Source of the DNA: Methanobacteriota archaeon
Lineage (GTDB): Archaea > Thermoplasmatota > Thermoplasmata > RBG-16-68-12 > EA-27
Assembly (NCBI GenBank): GCA_016207545.1
Contig: JACQPO010000096.1
Coordinates: forward strand, 1-7,591
Direction: 5' to 3'
Length of the DNA: 7,591 nucleotides
Shown: in pieces, positions 6,509-7,591 of the stretch
Numbering within the stretch: the stretch's first letter is position 1
Layout: the number at the start of each line of letters is the position of its first letter
Notes under the pieces: model-generated
Told to the model about the DNA's origin: nothing
Databases searched by the model: none
Seen by the model: only the letters and a program-made list of their open reading frames with translations
Made by a program: the position numbers and the translations under genes

Positions 6509-6548
6509 CGGGTTGGGAGGTCAGAATCCCCCGGCGGCTTAGTCCTTT

Positions 6549-6565
6549 CCTTCCTCGAGGGAAGG
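6549..6565 (-). terminator. Possible stem-loop after the zinc-ribbon gene
   Basis: CCTTCC (6549-6554) and GGAAGG (6560-6565) form a perfect 6-bp stem with a 5-base loop. It begins 5 bases after the stop of the zinc-ribbon gene on the minus strand and precedes the translin gene. No T-rich tract follows, so true termination is doubtful; it could be an RNA-processing or attenuation element, or chance. Confidence 0.25.
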
Positions 6566-6570
6566 CGGCT

Positions 6571-7062
6571 TCATCCCCAGGGATACAGGCCCTCCGCGGA
6601 GCAGTACCATCGGGAATACTGGTAGACATACGTGAGTGGCTGTCCGCACCGCGGACAGGACACCGCGGCCTGCTGAGGCGGCAGTGCGGCGGGGTGGCTC
6701 GGAGCCCCAAGCGGGACTTGCGCGGGCGGAGCGGGCGCCACACCAGGAAGCATCGGGGCGGGAACCGGGTACGCGGGGGCCGGCGCGACGGCCGCCGGCC
6801 GGCCGCAGTACGGGCACACGTAGTAATGCGCGGCGATCTGGCGGCCGCACGAGAGGCACGTCCGCATCGGTGCCCCTTCTTGGACCACGCCCACGATGAG
6901 CAGGATGAACCCCACGACCGCGAGCGGAATTCCTACGAGGCACAGAAACGGGATGATGGAGAGGACCACGCCGATGACGAGCAAGACGGCGCCGACGACC
7001 ACGAGGGACTGGTTCACGGGCCTCCACTGCCTCCGGGGCGTATGGACCCCATGCTTAATCAT
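6571..7062 (-). CDS. Membrane protein with two transmembrane helices and two zinc ribbons
   Basis: 163 residues from the ATG at 7062. Two adjacent hydrophobic helices (about 19-38 and 41-60) form a hairpin. A four-cysteine zinc ribbon follows (C69, C72, C83, C86: CLSCG...CPYCG), then a Pro/Ala-rich linker (about 89-132) and a second ribbon with C136, C139 and C154 (CPRCG...RWYC) that lacks an obvious fourth cysteine. This layout is common in archaeal proteins of unknown role; both ribbons would sit on the same side of the membrane, probably the cytoplasm. The ATG is 3 bases after the purD stop. An alternative GTG start at 7017 gives MNQSLVVVGAVLLVIG, a more typical beginning for such proteins, and has GGAGG upstream (3 or 12 bases away, both imperfect spacings). 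The first 15 residues are therefore uncertain. A mechanism cannot be named. Confidence 0.8.
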   Translation of the reverse strand: MIKHGVHTPRRQWRPVNQSLVVVGAVLLVIGVVLSIIPFLCLVGIPLAVVGFILLIVGVVQEGAPMRTCLSCGRQIAAHYYVCPYCGRPAAVAPAPAYPVPAPMLPGVAPAPPAQVPLGAPSHPAALPPQQAAVSCPRCGQPLTYVYQYSRWYCSAEGLYPWG

Positions 7063-7065
7063 TGC

Positions 7066-7590
7066 TCAGCGGCGCGCGCCCGGCCGGGAACGGACACCCC
7101 GCCGCAACCGGTCCATCCGCTCCACCTTCCTTCGGATGGCGGCCCGCGTCCCGATGTCGTGGCGCACGTACGCGTTCCCCTTCACGTGTGTCAGGGCCGC
7201 CTCCGCCTGCGCCTCCGCCTCCGCGAGGGTGTCGTCGATGCCCACGACTGCGAGCGCCCGCGAAGTCGTCGTGACGATGGCCCCGTCCACTTCGTTCACG
7301 GACGCGTAGTAAAGCCGGGCGCCCGTCGCGGCAAGCCCCTCCTCGTCGACGACGAGCCGCTCGCCGGCAACGGCCTTCGCGCCGTACCCGATGGGGACCA
7401 CGTACTTGCACACGGTCGCCTTCCGCGCGAAGAACACGTTCGCCTTCAGCACCCCCGTCGCGATCCGCTCGCATGCCTCAGCAAAATCGCCCTCGACAAG
7501 CGGGAGGACGTTCATGCACTCCGGGTCCGCGAACCGGGCGTTGAACTCGAGTACGCGGACCCCACTGGCGGTCGCGATGAACCCGCCGTA
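7066..7590 (-). CDS. purD: Phosphoribosylamine-glycine ligase, C-terminal part (5' partial at the right edge)
   Basis: 174 residues are visible, numbered from the codon at 7588-7590; the N-terminal part (the family is about 430 residues) lies beyond the window. PurD joins phosphoribosylamine and glycine using ATP in the second step of de novo purine synthesis, in the cytoplasm. The end of the ATP-grasp domain is clear: YGGFIATASGVRVLEFNARF (1-20), in which E15 and N17 of EFN correspond to the metal-binding residues of the fold, then ADPECMNVLPL. The C-terminal GARS domain follows, with SRALAVVGIDDTLAEAEAQA (110-129) and the conserved RHDIGT (143-148). The usual RFGDPEA reads RFADPEC here, a mild variation. 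The stop is 3 bases before the ATG of the zinc-ribbon gene, so the two are probably co-transcribed. The frame is intact within the window. Confidence 0.95.
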   Translation of the reverse strand, partial: YGGFIATASGVRVLEFNARFADPECMNVLPLVEGDFAEACERIATGVLKANVFFARKATVCKYVVPIGYGAKAVAGERLVVDEEGLAATGARLYYASVNEVDGAIVTTTSRALAVVGIDDTLAEAEAQAEAALTHVKGNAYVRHDIGTRAAIRRKVERMDRLRRGVRSRPGARR

Positions 7591-7591
7591 C

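Noticed and set aside
6113..6625. Plus-strand frame opposite the translin gene
   Set aside because: The minus strand has the conserved translin C-terminal block and correct length; the plus frame has no motif.
6539..7027. Second minus-strand frame overlapping the zinc-ribbon gene
   Set aside because: It lacks the cysteine pairs and the two hydrophobic helices seen in the frame 6571-7062 and is Arg-rich.

Overview
The window looks like a chromosomal piece of a high-GC archaeon, most likely a euryarchaeon of the Thermoplasmata type. The clues are an STT3/AglB-like oligosaccharyltransferase C-terminus, an archaeal translin-family protein, a two-membrane-helix protein with zinc ribbons, archaeal-style ATGA overlaps and short intergenic gaps, and very strong G/C preference at third codon positions. 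The lineage is an inference from gene content; there is no rRNA or other marker gene here. The window is densely coding, with no stretch over 300 bases lacking a gene.

Left part, plus strand (3-5278): the 3' portion of a very large surface protein, open at the left edge. Its first ~260 visible residues resemble the soluble C-terminal domain of STT3/AglB. They are followed by about eleven diverged carboxypeptidase-regulatory-like beta-sandwich units, two NEW3/CARDB-like beta domains and a C-terminal membrane anchor. The next gene overlaps it by ATGA. It encodes a secreted, membrane-anchored protein with an Ig-like region and a CARDB-like domain. The two look like a translationally coupled envelope/glycosylation pair.

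Middle, plus strand (5283-about 5890): a tentative 54-codon small ORF, then two short overlapping reading frames. Read together they resemble a single winged-helix regulator (COG4190/HVO_A0114-like, sometimes antitoxin-like). The coding signal moves from one frame to the other at a GGGG run. The second frame then lacks a stop where the domain ends and runs 347 bases antisense through the neighbouring translin gene.

Right part, minus strand, read from the right edge leftwards: purD (3' part only), then 3 bases later a two-helix double zinc-ribbon protein, then 62 bases later a translin-family RNA-binding protein. The translin gene converges on the regulator. No mobile element, CRISPR array, tRNA or rRNA was seen.

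The observations most worth a second look are the oligosaccharyltransferase-like protein with its giant beta-domain stalk, the split regulator, and the lost stop with antisense overlap.
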